Assembly (NCBI GenBank): GCA_910587545.1
Contig: CAJUMI010000027.1
Coordinates: 1-31,520 of the forward strand
Direction: 5' to 3'
DNA: 31,520 nucleotides
Source of the DNA: an uncultured Muribaculaceae bacterium
GTDB taxonomy: Bacteria > Bacteroidota > Bacteroidia > Bacteroidales > Muribaculaceae
The translations under genes were made by a program, and so were the position numbers. Position 1 is the stretch's first letter, and every line of letters starts with the position of its first letter. This document shows, one piece after another, positions 1 to 8,172 of this stretch. The notes under the pieces were generated by a model. It saw only the letters and a list, made by a program, of their open reading frames with translations. It was not told the DNA's origin and did not search any database.

Positions 1-20
1 ATTAGATTTAAGGTAAGAAG

Positions 21-52
21 ATTATTCGTCGTGATGACGGATAATTTTTTTT
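21..52 (+). terminator. Intrinsic terminator of an off-window upstream gene
   Basis: A 10-bp stem (21-30 with 36-45, one G-U pair) closes a GTGAT loop and is followed directly by a run of seven T. It points rightward, so it should end a plus-strand gene lying left of the window. Bases 53-126 hold no gene I can support, only T-rich and G-rich stretches. Confidence 0.8.
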
Positions 53-126
53 GTTTTTTTCGGGGTTGGGGCGGGCCGGACGGCTCAGAAATGATTTTTT
101 ATTATTGGATTTTTTGGGGGATATTG

Positions 127-157
127 AAAAGGCGATGTAGTTTTGATACATCGCCTT
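127..157 (-). terminator. Intrinsic terminator of hisS
   Basis: A perfect 11-bp stem (129-139 with 147-157) surrounds a 7-base loop. Read on the minus strand it ends in TTTT and lies 26 bases past the hisS stop. The stem core GGCGATGT recurs in other terminators of this window. Confidence 0.8.
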
Positions 158-182
158 AAGATTATATTTATGGGATCTGTCT

Positions 183-1544
183 TTATGAGAGCCGACTGAT
201 AAGTTGGTCGATTGTGAGTTGTTGCTGTTCGCCGCTTGTGAGATCTTTCAGGGTTATTGTGCCGTCGGCCATCTCGCTTTCTCCGATTATTCCTACAAAG
301 GGAATGTTCATGGCATCGGCGTAGCCGATCTGTTTTTTCATTTTGGCGGTGTCGGGGTAAAGCTCGGCCGGAATGCAGGCTTTGCGCAGCGCGTGGATGG
401 CTTTCAGTGATGTCAAGGCTTCTTTTTCGCCGAAGTTTGCGAAAATGATTTTTGATGCGGCGCTTGTGCCGGCGGGATAGAGATCGAGAGAGTTGAGCAC
501 GTCGTAGATGCGGTCGGCTCCGAACGAGATGCCTACACCCGAGAGTCCCGGCAAGCCGAATACACCGGTCAGGTTGTCGTATCTGCCGCCGCCTGTGATG
601 CTGCCTATCTCGACGTCGCGAGCCTTGACTTCGATGATGGTGCCGGTGTAATAGTTGAGACCTCGCGCGAGCGAAACGTCGAGGTCGAGTTCGGCGCGCA
701 GGCCGAGGGCTACAGTAGTCCGGGTTACAAATCTCAGTTCCTCAATGCCTTTTTGTCCGATCTCGTTGCCGGCGAGTATGCCGGCGAGGGAGTCGAGGCG
801 CTCGTCGAGCGAACCGCTGATGGCGAGAATTGGTTGCAGGGCGGCAATGGCTCCGGCAGAAAGACCGCGTTCTGCAAGCTCGTCGTTGACCTTGTCGATG
901 CCGATCTTGTCGATCTTGTCGATGGCTACGGTGATGTCGACAAGTTTGTCAGGCACACCGATGACTTCGGCTATGCCTGCCAGCACTTTACGGTTGTTGA
1001 CTTTGATCGTGATCCTGATGCCGAGTCGGGCGAAGACCTCGTCGATGAGCTGAAGCAGCTCTACTTCGCTGTAGAGAGATTCGCTGCCGACGACGTCTGC
1101 GTCGCACTGATAGAATTCGCGGTAGCGGCCTTTCTGCGGACGGTCGGCTCGCCAGACGGGTTGGATCTGGAAACGCTTGAATGGCATCTGCAGGTCGTTG
1201 CGATGCTGGACGACAAAACGGGCAAAGGGCACAGTCAGGTCGTAGCGAAGCCCTTTCTCGCAGATTTTGGCTGCAAGTCGTGTTGTCTCGTTGTTGTCGA
1301 TCAGCGATCGGTCGACGCCGTTCAGGAAATCGCCGGAGTTGAGTATCTTGAAAAGCAGACGGTCGCCTTCGTCGCCGTATTTGCCCATGAGGGTCGACAG
1401 ATTCTCCATTGCGGGAGTTTCGATTTGCCGGAACCCGTATAGCCTGAATACGTCATGGATAGTATCGAAAATATAATTGCGCTTAGCCATTTCTTCGGCT
1501 GTGAAGTCGCGGGTGCCTTTGGGAATTGACGGTTTCTGTGCCAT
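183..1544 (-). CDS. hisS: Histidyl-tRNA synthetase (HisRS)
   Basis: Class II aminoacyl-tRNA synthetase that activates histidine with ATP and charges tRNA-His in the cytoplasm. The 453-residue protein opens with the usual KGTRDF segment. It carries class II motif 2 (KRFQIQPVWRADRPQKGRYR), the histidine-specific RGLNYYTG and GGGRYDNL motifs, and a motif 3-like SFGADRI. A C-terminal anticodon-binding domain follows. The frame stays open up to a TTG at 1571, but I chose the ATG at 1544: the family normally begins close to this KGTRDF, and a -7 box at 1569-1576 would start transcription near 1562, after that TTG. The gene is monocistronic, with its own terminator at 127-157. The cognate tRNA-His lies at 11151 under a separate promoter. 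Confidence 0.97.
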   Translation of the reverse strand: MAQKPSIPKGTRDFTAEEMAKRNYIFDTIHDVFRLYGFRQIETPAMENLSTLMGKYGDEGDRLLFKILNSGDFLNGVDRSLIDNNETTRLAAKICEKGLRYDLTVPFARFVVQHRNDLQMPFKRFQIQPVWRADRPQKGRYREFYQCDADVVGSESLYSEVELLQLIDEVFARLGIRITIKVNNRKVLAGIAEVIGVPDKLVDITVAIDKIDKIGIDKVNDELAERGLSAGAIAALQPILAISGSLDERLDSLAGILAGNEIGQKGIEELRFVTRTTVALGLRAELDLDVSLARGLNYYTGTIIEVKARDVEIGSITGGGRYDNLTGVFGLPGLSGVGISFGADRIYDVLNSLDLYPAGTSAASKIIFANFGEKEALTSLKAIHALRKACIPAELYPDTAKMKKQIGYADAMNIPFVGIIGESEMADGTITLKDLTSGEQQQLTIDQLISRLS

Positions 1545-1568
1545 TTTACTGATGAATGATTTATTGGG

Positions 1569-1576
1569 CAAAATTA
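1569..1576 (-). promoter_or_regulatory. hisS promoter, -7 box TAATTTTG
   Basis: The minus strand reads TAATTTTG, an exact match to the Bacteroidetes -7 consensus TAnnTTTG, 24 bases upstream of the hisS ATG. With G1568 it forms one arm of a 9-bp perfect inverted repeat whose other arm is the -7 box of the divergent gene. I see no clear -33 element. Confidence 0.6.
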
Positions 1577-1588
1577 CGCAAAAAATAC

Positions 1589-1596
1589 TAATTTTG
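1589..1596 (+). promoter_or_regulatory. Promoter of the AlkD-like gene, -7 box TAATTTTG
   Basis: An exact TAnnTTTG match; a TTG at 1564-1566 lies 22 bases upstream as a possible -33 element. Transcription would start near 1603, just after the first ATG (1601). This suggests either a leaderless message or use of the second in-frame ATG at 1631. Confidence 0.5.
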
Positions 1597-1600
1597 CGAT

Positions 1601-2170
1601 ATGGAAAATGTAGAAACGTCGTTCAATGAAATGCAGACTGTGAAGCGACATTTTTTTGCTCTGCGCAACGGTGTGATCGCCGACGCTCTCAGGAGAGCGG
1701 GGAGCCCGTTCAGAATTATCTTTGGCCTCAATCTGCCACAGATAGCCGAGATAGCAATGAAAACGCCTCACAGCCGAGAACTTGCCGAGCGTCTGTGGAG
1801 CAATACGACGACGCGAGAAAGCATGATGCTCGCGCCTATGCTTGTCGACCGTGGGGGCTTTACGGCCGATGATGCGCGCCGCTGGATAGGATCGTTGACC
1901 TCTCACGAGGTGGCCGATGTGATGTGCCTTAAGCTGTTGCGTCATATGCCCTACGCTTTGCCACTGGCAGATGAGCTTGCGCTTGCCGATGATGATATGA
2001 GGATGTATGTCGGTCTTAGACTGGTGTTCAATCTTGTTTCTGCCGATCCGAAGCGCGCGCTTGACTATGCGGTGCGCTCGCTCGAAAGCGGAAGTCTCGG
2101 TGGAAATTGCCGGACAGTGGCCTTGCAGCTTGCCGACGAATGCCGATTTTTGCTCGGCGAGGAAGAGTGA
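1601..2170 (+). CDS. AlkD-like DNA alkylation repair protein (HEAT-repeat fold)
   Basis: A 189-residue, all-helical, soluble protein that resembles the short AlkD-like 'DNA alkylation repair' proteins of Bacteroidetes. These are built from HEAT-type helical repeats and in characterised members excise alkylated bases. The visible pattern is a helical N-terminus, the segment IIFGLNLPQIAEIA near residue 40, which matches the family's 'G(V/L)..P.(I/L)R.IA' first repeat, then repeated amphipathic helices to the end. There is no signal peptide or membrane segment. The family assignment is by overall likeness and I cannot confirm catalytic residues. The start is uncertain: ATG 1601 sits at the predicted transcription start, and ATG 1631 would remove ten residues without touching the fold. 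It is divergent from hisS and convergent with the EamA gene. Confidence 0.75.
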   Translation: MENVETSFNEMQTVKRHFFALRNGVIADALRRAGSPFRIIFGLNLPQIAEIAMKTPHSRELAERLWSNTTTRESMMLAPMLVDRGGFTADDARRWIGSLTSHEVADVMCLKLLRHMPYALPLADELALADDDMRMYVGLRLVFNLVSADPKRALDYAVRSLESGSLGGNCRTVALQLADECRFLLGEEE

Positions 2171-2228
2171 GGCACGGGCGGGGTCGGACGGTCTGACTTT
2201 CCGGACGGCTTTAGTGGGCTATTTATTG

Positions 2229-2250
2229 GCGATGCAGTTCATCGCTTATT
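2229..2250 (+). terminator. Weak terminator-like hairpin after the AlkD-like gene
   Basis: GCGATG (2229-2234) pairs with CATCGC (2240-2245) around CAGTT, and T-rich TTATTTGTT follows on the plus strand. It ends one base before the convergent EamA stop codon. The stem is short, so the call is tentative. Confidence 0.4.
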
Positions 2251-3166
2251 TGTTGCGCCAGGACTGCGACAGACGGTCGCCAATCCAGAGTCCGCCGAGG
2301 ATCAGGCAGCATCCTAATATGCCGACGATCGAGATGCGTTCGTGGATTGCTATGGCTGAAATGATCAGGGTGAAGATCGATTGCAGATACATGTAGTTGT
2401 TGGCCTTGACCGCGCCTACCTGCTTGATGATCTTAGCCCACAGGTAGTAGGCTATCATCGAAGCTCCGATGCCGAGGAACAAGAGATTGACGAGTATGCT
2501 GCTGTCGCCGAGGAGTTCGAGCGGATTGTTGAGTGGCTTGCTCAGGACAAATGGAATGGCGGTCAGCACACCGTAGAAAAATGTCTTGCGAGTAATGAAC
2601 CAGAGATCATAGACGACGTTGATCTTGCGCAGCACAAGGCTGTAGATGGCCCAACTGAATGCGGCAAGGATTGACAGGACGTCGCCGAGCGGCCTGACCT
2701 GCAGGTTGAAACTGCTGTTGAATATGACGCATCCTACGCCGATGAAAGCAATGAATGATCCCATAAGCATGCCTTTGTTGGGTCGTTCGCTTTTATAAAG
2801 TATGCCGACAATAAGCGATATGATGAGTGGAGATGTGGATGTGAGCAGTGACACATTGGTCGTTAGAGTATATTCGAGAGCGGTGTTTTCAGCAAGGAAG
2901 TAAATAGATCCGCCGGTGATGCCGCAGAGCGCGAAAAGAAGTTCGTCGCGAACGGAGTTGGCCCACAGGCGGGCATGGCTCATGAAGAGAATCAGAACGT
3001 AGGCCAACGCAAAACGGTAGACATAAATTTCGGCGGGGTTCATGCCGTGGTCAAGGAGTACTTTTGTCGACACGAACGAACCGCCCCATATGGCAACCGT
3101 AATGATAGCGCCTAAATGGCTTAAGATTATCGAATTTCGGTTTTTTTGTGATAGATGACTAAGCAT
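2246..3166 (-). CDS. EamA/DMT-family inner-membrane transporter
   Basis: A 306-residue polytopic membrane protein of the drug/metabolite transporter superfamily, which usually exports metabolites or amino acids; the substrate cannot be read from sequence. About ten hydrophobic helices fall in two EamA halves (roughly residues 15-148 and 160-298). The first half starts with the typical helix IITVAIWGGSFVSTKVLL and the second with DVLSILAAFSWAIYSLVLRK. Basic residues at the C-terminus fit a cytoplasmic tail. A TAATTTTG box lies 30 bases upstream (3196-3203). The gene stands alone, divergent from the OmpA-like lipoprotein. Confidence 0.9.
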   Translation of the reverse strand: MLSHLSQKNRNSIILSHLGAIITVAIWGGSFVSTKVLLDHGMNPAEIYVYRFALAYVLILFMSHARLWANSVRDELLFALCGITGGSIYFLAENTALEYTLTTNVSLLTSTSPLIISLIVGILYKSERPNKGMLMGSFIAFIGVGCVIFNSSFNLQVRPLGDVLSILAAFSWAIYSLVLRKINVVYDLWFITRKTFFYGVLTAIPFVLSKPLNNPLELLGDSSILVNLLFLGIGASMIAYYLWAKIIKQVGAVKANNYMYLQSIFTLIISAIAIHERISIVGILGCCLILGGLWIGDRLSQSWRNK

Positions 3167-3195
3167 AGAGCTTTGAATAGCGTATGGATTCGATA

Positions 3196-3203
3196 CAAAA
3201 TTA
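3196..3203 (-). promoter_or_regulatory. EamA gene promoter, -7 box TAATTTTG
   Basis: An exact TAnnTTTG match on the minus strand, giving a transcription start near 3190 and a leader of about 24 bases. The -33 region is not evident. Confidence 0.5.
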
Positions 3204-3248
3204 GTTAAAAAAATCCGTTCCCTGCAAACTTCTATGCTTTATAATTTG

Positions 3249-3256
3249 TAATTTTG
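3249..3256 (+). promoter_or_regulatory. OmpA-like lipoprotein promoter, -7 box TAATTTTG
   Basis: TAATTTTG 67 bases upstream of the preferred start (3324). The predicted transcription start near 3263 leaves a leader of about 60 bases. It is back to back with the EamA promoter, with 45 bases between the boxes. Confidence 0.5.
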
Positions 3257-3323
3257 TAAAGTTGCCACCGGAGTTTTGGTGGCTGAGTTATTATCATTAT
3301 ATAACGTACAAAACATAAAACTC

Positions 3324-4028
3324 ATGAAATTATTGAAATTCGCGGGTGTCGCACTTATCAGTGCCTCACTGTTGGTTGGAGAAACATCATGTTCGTCGAT
3401 GACAAATACAGGTAAGGGCGCTTTAATCGGAGGTGGCGGCGGAGCCGCAGTCGGAGCCGGCCTGGGAGCGCTTATCGGCGGCGGCAAGGGCGCCGGCATA
3501 GGCAGTGCGATCGGAGCAGCAGTAGGCGCAGGCGCAGGCGCACTGATCGGGAAAAAAATGGACAAGCAGCAGAAAGAACTTCAGCAGCAACTCGCCGATC
3601 AGGCAACTGTAGAGGAAACAACCGACCAGAACGGTCTGCGCGCCATCAAGGTCACTTTTGACGGCGGCATCCTTTTCCCGACTAACAAATATACCCTCAA
3701 TACCCAGGCTCAGGCCGATCTTTCGCGCTTTGCTCAGTCGTTGAACCAGAATCCGGGAACAAATGTGCAGATACTCGGTTTCACTGACAACACTGGCACG
3801 TTTGCAATCAACGAGAAGCTGTCGAATGAGCGTGCGGATGCTGTGCTCAGCTATCTGGCCAACAGTGGAGTCTCGCCTACGCGTCTGACCGCCAAAGGTA
3901 TCCCTATGGCCGACTATGTGGCTTCGAATGACACTCCCGCCGGCCGGGCTCAGAACCGTCGTGTGGAAATCTACATCACAGCCGGTAAAGAAATGATCCA
4001 GCAGGCCGAAGCAGGAACGCTCAAGTAA
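3324..4028 (+). CDS. OmpA-family lipoprotein with glycine-zipper domain (YiaD/Pal-like)
   Basis: A 234-residue envelope protein that probably anchors the outer membrane to peptidoglycan. From ATG 3324 it has a signal peptide (MKLLKFAGVALISASLLVG) and a relaxed lipobox ending TSC, so Cys would be lipidated. Next comes a glycine-zipper stretch of repeated GxxxG and ALIGGG units (about residues 30-77), then a charged linker (KKMDKQQKELQQQ). The C-terminal OmpA domain has the peptidoglycan-binding pattern LSNERADAV and GRAQNRRVEI. The frame is open from 3276, but that extension would precede the signal peptide. The residues after Cys (SSMTNTGK) lack the acidic export signal of surface lipoproteins, so the protein probably faces the periplasm. 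Confidence 0.9.
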   Translation: MKLLKFAGVALISASLLVGETSCSSMTNTGKGALIGGGGGAAVGAGLGALIGGGKGAGIGSAIGAAVGAGAGALIGKKMDKQQKELQQQLADQATVEETTDQNGLRAIKVTFDGGILFPTNKYTLNTQAQADLSRFAQSLNQNPGTNVQILGFTDNTGTFAINEKLSNERADAVLSYLANSGVSPTRLTAKGIPMADYVASNDTPAGRAQNRRVEIYITAGKEMIQQAEAGTLK

Positions 4029-4047
4029 TATCCGTTGTAAGTTTTTT

Positions 4048-4083
4048 CAAGAGGCGGTGCGCTCAAATGTGCACCGCCTTTTG
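4048..4083 (+). terminator. Intrinsic terminator of the OmpA-like lipoprotein gene
   Basis: GAGGCGGTGC (4051-4060) pairs with GCACCGCCTT around a 10-base loop, followed by TTTTG, 20 bases past the stop codon. It shares the GGCGRTG stem core seen in other terminators here. Confidence 0.75.
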
Positions 4084-4107
4084 TGATTCAATAGAGGCTG
4101 CCTGTTC

Positions 4108-5193
4108 TCAGATTATTATTTCGCGGAGAATTGCGTCGGAGCGAAACCAGGCCTGTTCGCTTATGCGCAGGCGGTGGCCGTCTGTCATGACGGATCCGTC
4201 GGCGACAAACGGTCGTGCGGCGCGGATGATGTAGTCGCGTTGATCCGAGTCGAGCCTGTCGCAGTCGAGTCCGTCGGATGTACGCAGTGAGGTTATGATG
4301 AGATCGTTGAAGCGCTGGTCATCGTTTTCTTCGTCGATGACGGTGATGTCGGCTGTCTCGACGTATGTTTTAAGATCGGCAGTGTTGTAGCGGCGCGTAG
4401 AGCCGTCGAAACTGTGAGCTCCGGGGCCGAGGCCGAGGTAGGGCGTAGATGTCCAGTAAGACGAGTTGTGGCGAGAGCGCATCCCGGGCTTGGCGAAGTT
4501 GGAGATCTCGTAATGCTCGTAACCGTAATTTGCCGTGCGGGCGCACAGCAACGCATACATTTCCTCGAGGATCTCGTCGTCGGTAGGTTTGATCCGGCCG
4601 GCAGTCATTCTTGCGTAAAGTGCGGTTCCCGGCTCATATGAAAGACAATAGGCCGATATATGGGGCAGGTCGTAGGCGAGCAATCTGTCGAGCGAGCGCT
4701 CCCATGATCCGAGACTCTGACCGGGAAGACCGTAGATCAGGTCGCAGGATATGTTGCGGATTCCGCCGGCAAGCAGAGTCTCGATCGCCCGCCCGGCGTC
4801 GCTGGCGCTGTGGCGCCGTCGTATGATGGCCAGCTCGCGGTCGTCGAAAGACTGTAGGCCCATGCTGATGCGATTAATGCCGATTTCCCGCCATGTTTTG
4901 ATTTTCTCAGGATCTATATTCTCAGGATTGGCTTCGATCGTGAACTCTTCGGCATTGCCGACTGGCAGAGCGGCACACAGCCGTGAGAGTTTCTCCGGAG
5001 GGATGATTGACGGTGTGCCGCCGCCGAAGTAGACGGTGTTGAATTTCTCGCTGATTTCGTCACGGCGGCGACTGTATTCACGTCCGAGGGCGTCGAGGAG
5101 CTGGTCGAGGTGTCTGAGGTCAGGCGTTGAATAGAAGTCGCAGTAGATGCATTTGCTGTGGCAGAAGGGGATATGGATATAAAGGCCGGCCAT
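4108..5193 (-). CDS. hemW: HemW-like radical SAM protein
   Basis: A 361-residue radical SAM enzyme of the HemN/HemW family. The cluster motif CHSKCIYC puts the three Fe-S ligands at C11, C15 and C18, and GGGTPS follows near residue 58 for SAM binding. EANPENI, LQSFDD and LIYGLPGQ are further family motifs. The short N-terminus and length fit HemW, a haem-binding protein thought to deliver haem, rather than the longer coproporphyrinogen dehydrogenase HemN, which has an N-terminal extension. HemW is often annotated as 'coproporphyrinogen III oxidase family'. It is the last gene of the mla-holB-nuclease operon, 9 bases after the nuclease stop. Confidence 0.93.
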   Translation of the reverse strand: MAGLYIHIPFCHSKCIYCDFYSTPDLRHLDQLLDALGREYSRRRDEISEKFNTVYFGGGTPSIIPPEKLSRLCAALPVGNAEEFTIEANPENIDPEKIKTWREIGINRISMGLQSFDDRELAIIRRRHSASDAGRAIETLLAGGIRNISCDLIYGLPGQSLGSWERSLDRLLAYDLPHISAYCLSYEPGTALYARMTAGRIKPTDDEILEEMYALLCARTANYGYEHYEISNFAKPGMRSRHNSSYWTSTPYLGLGPGAHSFDGSTRRYNTADLKTYVETADITVIDEENDDQRFNDLIITSLRTSDGLDCDRLDSDQRDYIIRAARPFVADGSVMTDGHRLRISEQAWFRSDAILREIII

Positions 5194-5202
5194 CTGAGTC
5201 TG

Positions 5203-8172
5203 TTATCTTTCAATAATTCTGCCGCACATGTCGAGGAAGGGGCAAAAGGTGCACGATGAGATGTCGTCGGCCTGGTCGAACGGGACTTCGGGGTCGAAGA
5301 TCTCGCTTATCATGGCGAACAGGGCCTCGCGGAAATCCAGGGCGACCTGACGGTAGTCGTCGATTCCGGTGCCGTCGATCTCTATGTCGGGTATGCGGCC
5401 TGTTGCTGCAAGGATGCGGAAGGGATAGACAGCCGGTTTTATCGCGACGTCGTTGCCGGTCATATCGCAGTAGGCGGTGCAGTAGGTCATGAGCTGGAAC
5501 ACGGCATCGTCGTCGTGGCGCTCGCGTCTGAGCAACTTCTCCACCGTCGTCGGGGCGATTTTGTCTGATCCGGTCTTATAGTCGATAAATCGGAGATGTC
5601 CCGGAGCGAGTTGGTCGACGCGGTCAATCGACATCTTGAAGTTGACCGAGAGGGTGTCGCTGATCTTCCATGCCGGCGGGCTCTTCACTTCCATCTCACC
5701 CCTGATGTATCTGAACGGCGCTACAGCGCACTCTGTCCGCTCGATCTCGAGCATCTTGCGGATATAGATGCTGATGACCGAACAAGTCACCACGCCTTCG
5801 GCCGGCATCGAATCAGGCGATGAGTACCGGGCGTTGCGGAAGAAGAGGCTGAAGACAATCTCGGAGATCACACGATCGATATAGCCGGGCCTCTCGAGAA
5901 TTTCGGTGATTATGTCGGCGGTGATGTATCTGTTCTCAAATTCGCGGTAGAGCGTCTCGACTACCTTGTGGACGATGGTGCCGTAGACCGAAGGCGAGAT
6001 GTAGTCTGTGATATTGTCTTCGCCTCTGAGATTTCTGACATAGCGAAGATAGAATCTCAGGCGGCATTTCTTGTATTCCTTGAGGGCGCTTGCCGACAGA
6101 AATGCATTGCCGCCCGGCAAGAAGCGCGTCAGATGGGCCACCACCTCGCGGTCTTTGACGACGGTGATTTCGCCGGGGCTGTTGAAGTCGGAGGGGAACT
6201 GCATGGCGTTGAAATGCAAGGTGTAACCAGGGACGATGTGGCGCAGCTGGGCGATATAGCGCGAGGCTTCGCCAGCTCCGAACGAGCCTGTGCGCGAGTC
6301 GTAGATCAGTTTCACGCGGTTAGCGCGAGAGAGCAGACGATAGAAATAGTAGGTGTAGAGTTCGTCCTGACGGTCAATGGTGTTCATGCCGTAGCCTATG
6401 CGCAGATTGTTGGGGATCATGGTGCGCATATAGCTTTTGCGTGGGAAGCTGTTCTCGTTCATCGAGAGAATGATGATGTTGTCGAAATCAAGCGCACGTG
6501 TCTCCAGTACGCCCATGATCTGCATGCCTTTGAGCGGAGTGCCCTGCATGTCGATGCGACGTGACTGCATCAGCCTCTCGAACAGTGTGAAACAGGTGCT
6601 CTCGCCCATGGTGATGGAGTAGGCGACGATCAGTCGGCGGAGTTCTGCGACACCCTCTCTGAAGTATTCGAGCATCTCGATTTCGGGCAGTCCGCTCTGC
6701 GACGGAGTGGCGTTGGCCTTGAGCGCGTCGCCCAGTCCGTCGATCATCGCCGAAATGTAGTCGCAGATATCATCGGCCTTTTCGAGAGACTTGACGGGGG
6801 TGAGAAGATATGAGATGTCGGGGTAGGACTCACACAACTGGGCGGCATCGAGATTGAAGAGGTTGTTTTTCGAGATATAACGTTTTAAAGCTTCGGCGCT
6901 CGCGGGGGCGATCACCTGGATATGGGGGTGGGAGAGGAGGTCGATCACGTCGGCATAGTAGTAGTGTATTCGACCGTGGATCTCGCGCGAGTGAAGCTGC
7001 AGGGCTATAACTGAGTGAAGCATCGAGGCAAAAGCCGTGGCGTTGAAGGGCACGCCCATGGTGATGTTGATGTCGGGCACGCTTTCGGGGATCGACAGCA
7101 GCAGGGGTGTGAGCAGGTTTTCGTCTGGCAGGACTATGGCGGTGTCGATCGGATCGGCGTAAGCGTCGTCGGAGTCTTCAACCCATTCATCGAGTATGCT
7201 GGCGACGGCTTTTGTCTGTGCGATGGCCGATGGGACGGCTATCACCTCTATCTGAGGCAGAGACCGGCACACCGGTGCGTCGAAACCGTCGGGCATGGGA
7301 TAGGACTGTTTTAGCTTGGCGAGTCTTGCTCCGAGCCGTCCGCTCATGGCGCAGTCGAGCAGAGCACTATCGAAGTCCCAGAAAAATTCAGCGACCCCGG
7401 CGTCCTTGAGCTTTTTCATCATGAGTAGTTCGGAGTGTGACAGGTCGTTGAAGCCTATGAATGCGTAGCGCCGAGAAGCGAGGAACTCGCGGTCGCACTC
7501 TGAGATGGTTTTCAGTGCATCGCGGAACTGGCCTCCTGGGGTGTCGCAGCCGCGTCGGTGTAGCTCGCCGGTGAACGAGGAGTAAAGCTCGCCGAGAAGT
7601 TGCCATAGCGAAACGAATCCGGCCTCGGGGCTGTCGCCTTCGACATGGCTGACGTGAGACCAGAATTCGGAGACGGCAGCTGTGCGTGCGCTGTCGCCCC
7701 ATATCTGCCGCACGATGCGTTTTTGCTCGTCGTCGAGATAGTCGGCGTTGATCTCTTTGAGGTTCTTGAGATTTTTAAAGAGCTTCGCGGCGTCGACCAA
7801 CTGACGGTCGACATCGTCGAAGTCGTCGAGGATCATGCCACCCCAAAAGATGAATTTGTCGAAGTCGCGCAACTGTTCCTCGCGACCGCGCTCTGTCAGC
7901 AGGCGTCGGTAGCAGTCGTAGAGCAGAAAGAGCAGTTCGAGCCTGGGCATCTCGGGCCGCGAGGCAAAGCGCGACACAAAGTTGCCCATCGTGACAAAGC
8001 GTGGCATGAACCTCGGGCGTGATGACTGTGAGGCGAGCGCTTCCTGCATGTATTTTTTGAGGAACATGGCGCTGCGCTTGTTTGGGAAAACAAGTGTCAG
8101 ACGGCTCATGTCGGTGTGTGCTCCGATCAGATAGTGAGCCACGCTGTCGAGAAATTTGCTTTGGCCGTTCAT
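5203..8172 (-). CDS. AddB-like PD-(D/E)XK nuclease with Fe-S cluster
   Basis: A 989-residue protein resembling the AddB/RexB subunit of helicase-nuclease complexes that process double-strand breaks for recombination. The C-terminal nuclease has the core IDRVD (about 849-853) and FIDYKTG with D864 and K866. Four cysteines fit the AddB-type 4Fe-4S staple: C703 (KKCRLRFYLRY) before the nuclease and C974, C977, C983 at the end. The N-terminal half is an inactive helicase-like region (FPNKRSAMFLKKYM); I see no GKT P-loop, unlike Firmicute AddB. The gene starts inside the holB stop (ATGA overlap). No AddA/UvrD-type helicase partner lies in the window, so it must be encoded elsewhere or replaced. 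Confidence 0.85.
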   Translation of the reverse strand: MNGQSKFLDSVAHYLIGAHTDMSRLTLVFPNKRSAMFLKKYMQEALASQSSRPRFMPRFVTMGNFVSRFASRPEMPRLELLFLLYDCYRRLLTERGREEQLRDFDKFIFWGGMILDDFDDVDRQLVDAAKLFKNLKNLKEINADYLDDEQKRIVRQIWGDSARTAAVSEFWSHVSHVEGDSPEAGFVSLWQLLGELYSSFTGELHRRGCDTPGGQFRDALKTISECDREFLASRRYAFIGFNDLSHSELLMMKKLKDAGVAEFFWDFDSALLDCAMSGRLGARLAKLKQSYPMPDGFDAPVCRSLPQIEVIAVPSAIAQTKAVASILDEWVEDSDDAYADPIDTAIVLPDENLLTPLLLSIPESVPDINITMGVPFNATAFASMLHSVIALQLHSREIHGRIHYYYADVIDLLSHPHIQVIAPASAEALKRYISKNNLFNLDAAQLCESYPDISYLLTPVKSLEKADDICDYISAMIDGLGDALKANATPSQSGLPEIEMLEYFREGVAELRRLIVAYSITMGESTCFTLFERLMQSRRIDMQGTPLKGMQIMGVLETRALDFDNIIILSMNENSFPRKSYMRTMIPNNLRIGYGMNTIDRQDELYTYYFYRLLSRANRVKLIYDSRTGSFGAGEASRYIAQLRHIVPGYTLHFNAMQFPSDFNSPGEITVVKDREVVAHLTRFLPGGNAFLSASALKEYKKCRLRFYLRYVRNLRGEDNITDYISPSVYGTIVHKVVETLYREFENRYITADIITEILERPGYIDRVISEIVFSLFFRNARYSSPDSMPAEGVVTCSVISIYIRKMLEIERTECAVAPFRYIRGEMEVKSPPAWKISDTLSVNFKMSIDRVDQLAPGHLRFIDYKTGSDKIAPTTVEKLLRRERHDDDAVFQLMTYCTAYCDMTGNDVAIKPAVYPFRILAATGRIPDIEIDGTGIDDYRQVALDFREALFAMISEIFDPEVPFDQADDISSCTFCPFLDMCGRIIER

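Noticed and set aside
753..1442. A 229-codon plus-strand open frame
   Set aside because: Antisense to hisS, low-complexity Val/Asp composition, no recognisable domain.
3239..3565. A proline- and alanine-rich minus-strand frame
   Set aside because: It is the complement of the glycine-zipper coding sequence of the OmpA-like lipoprotein.
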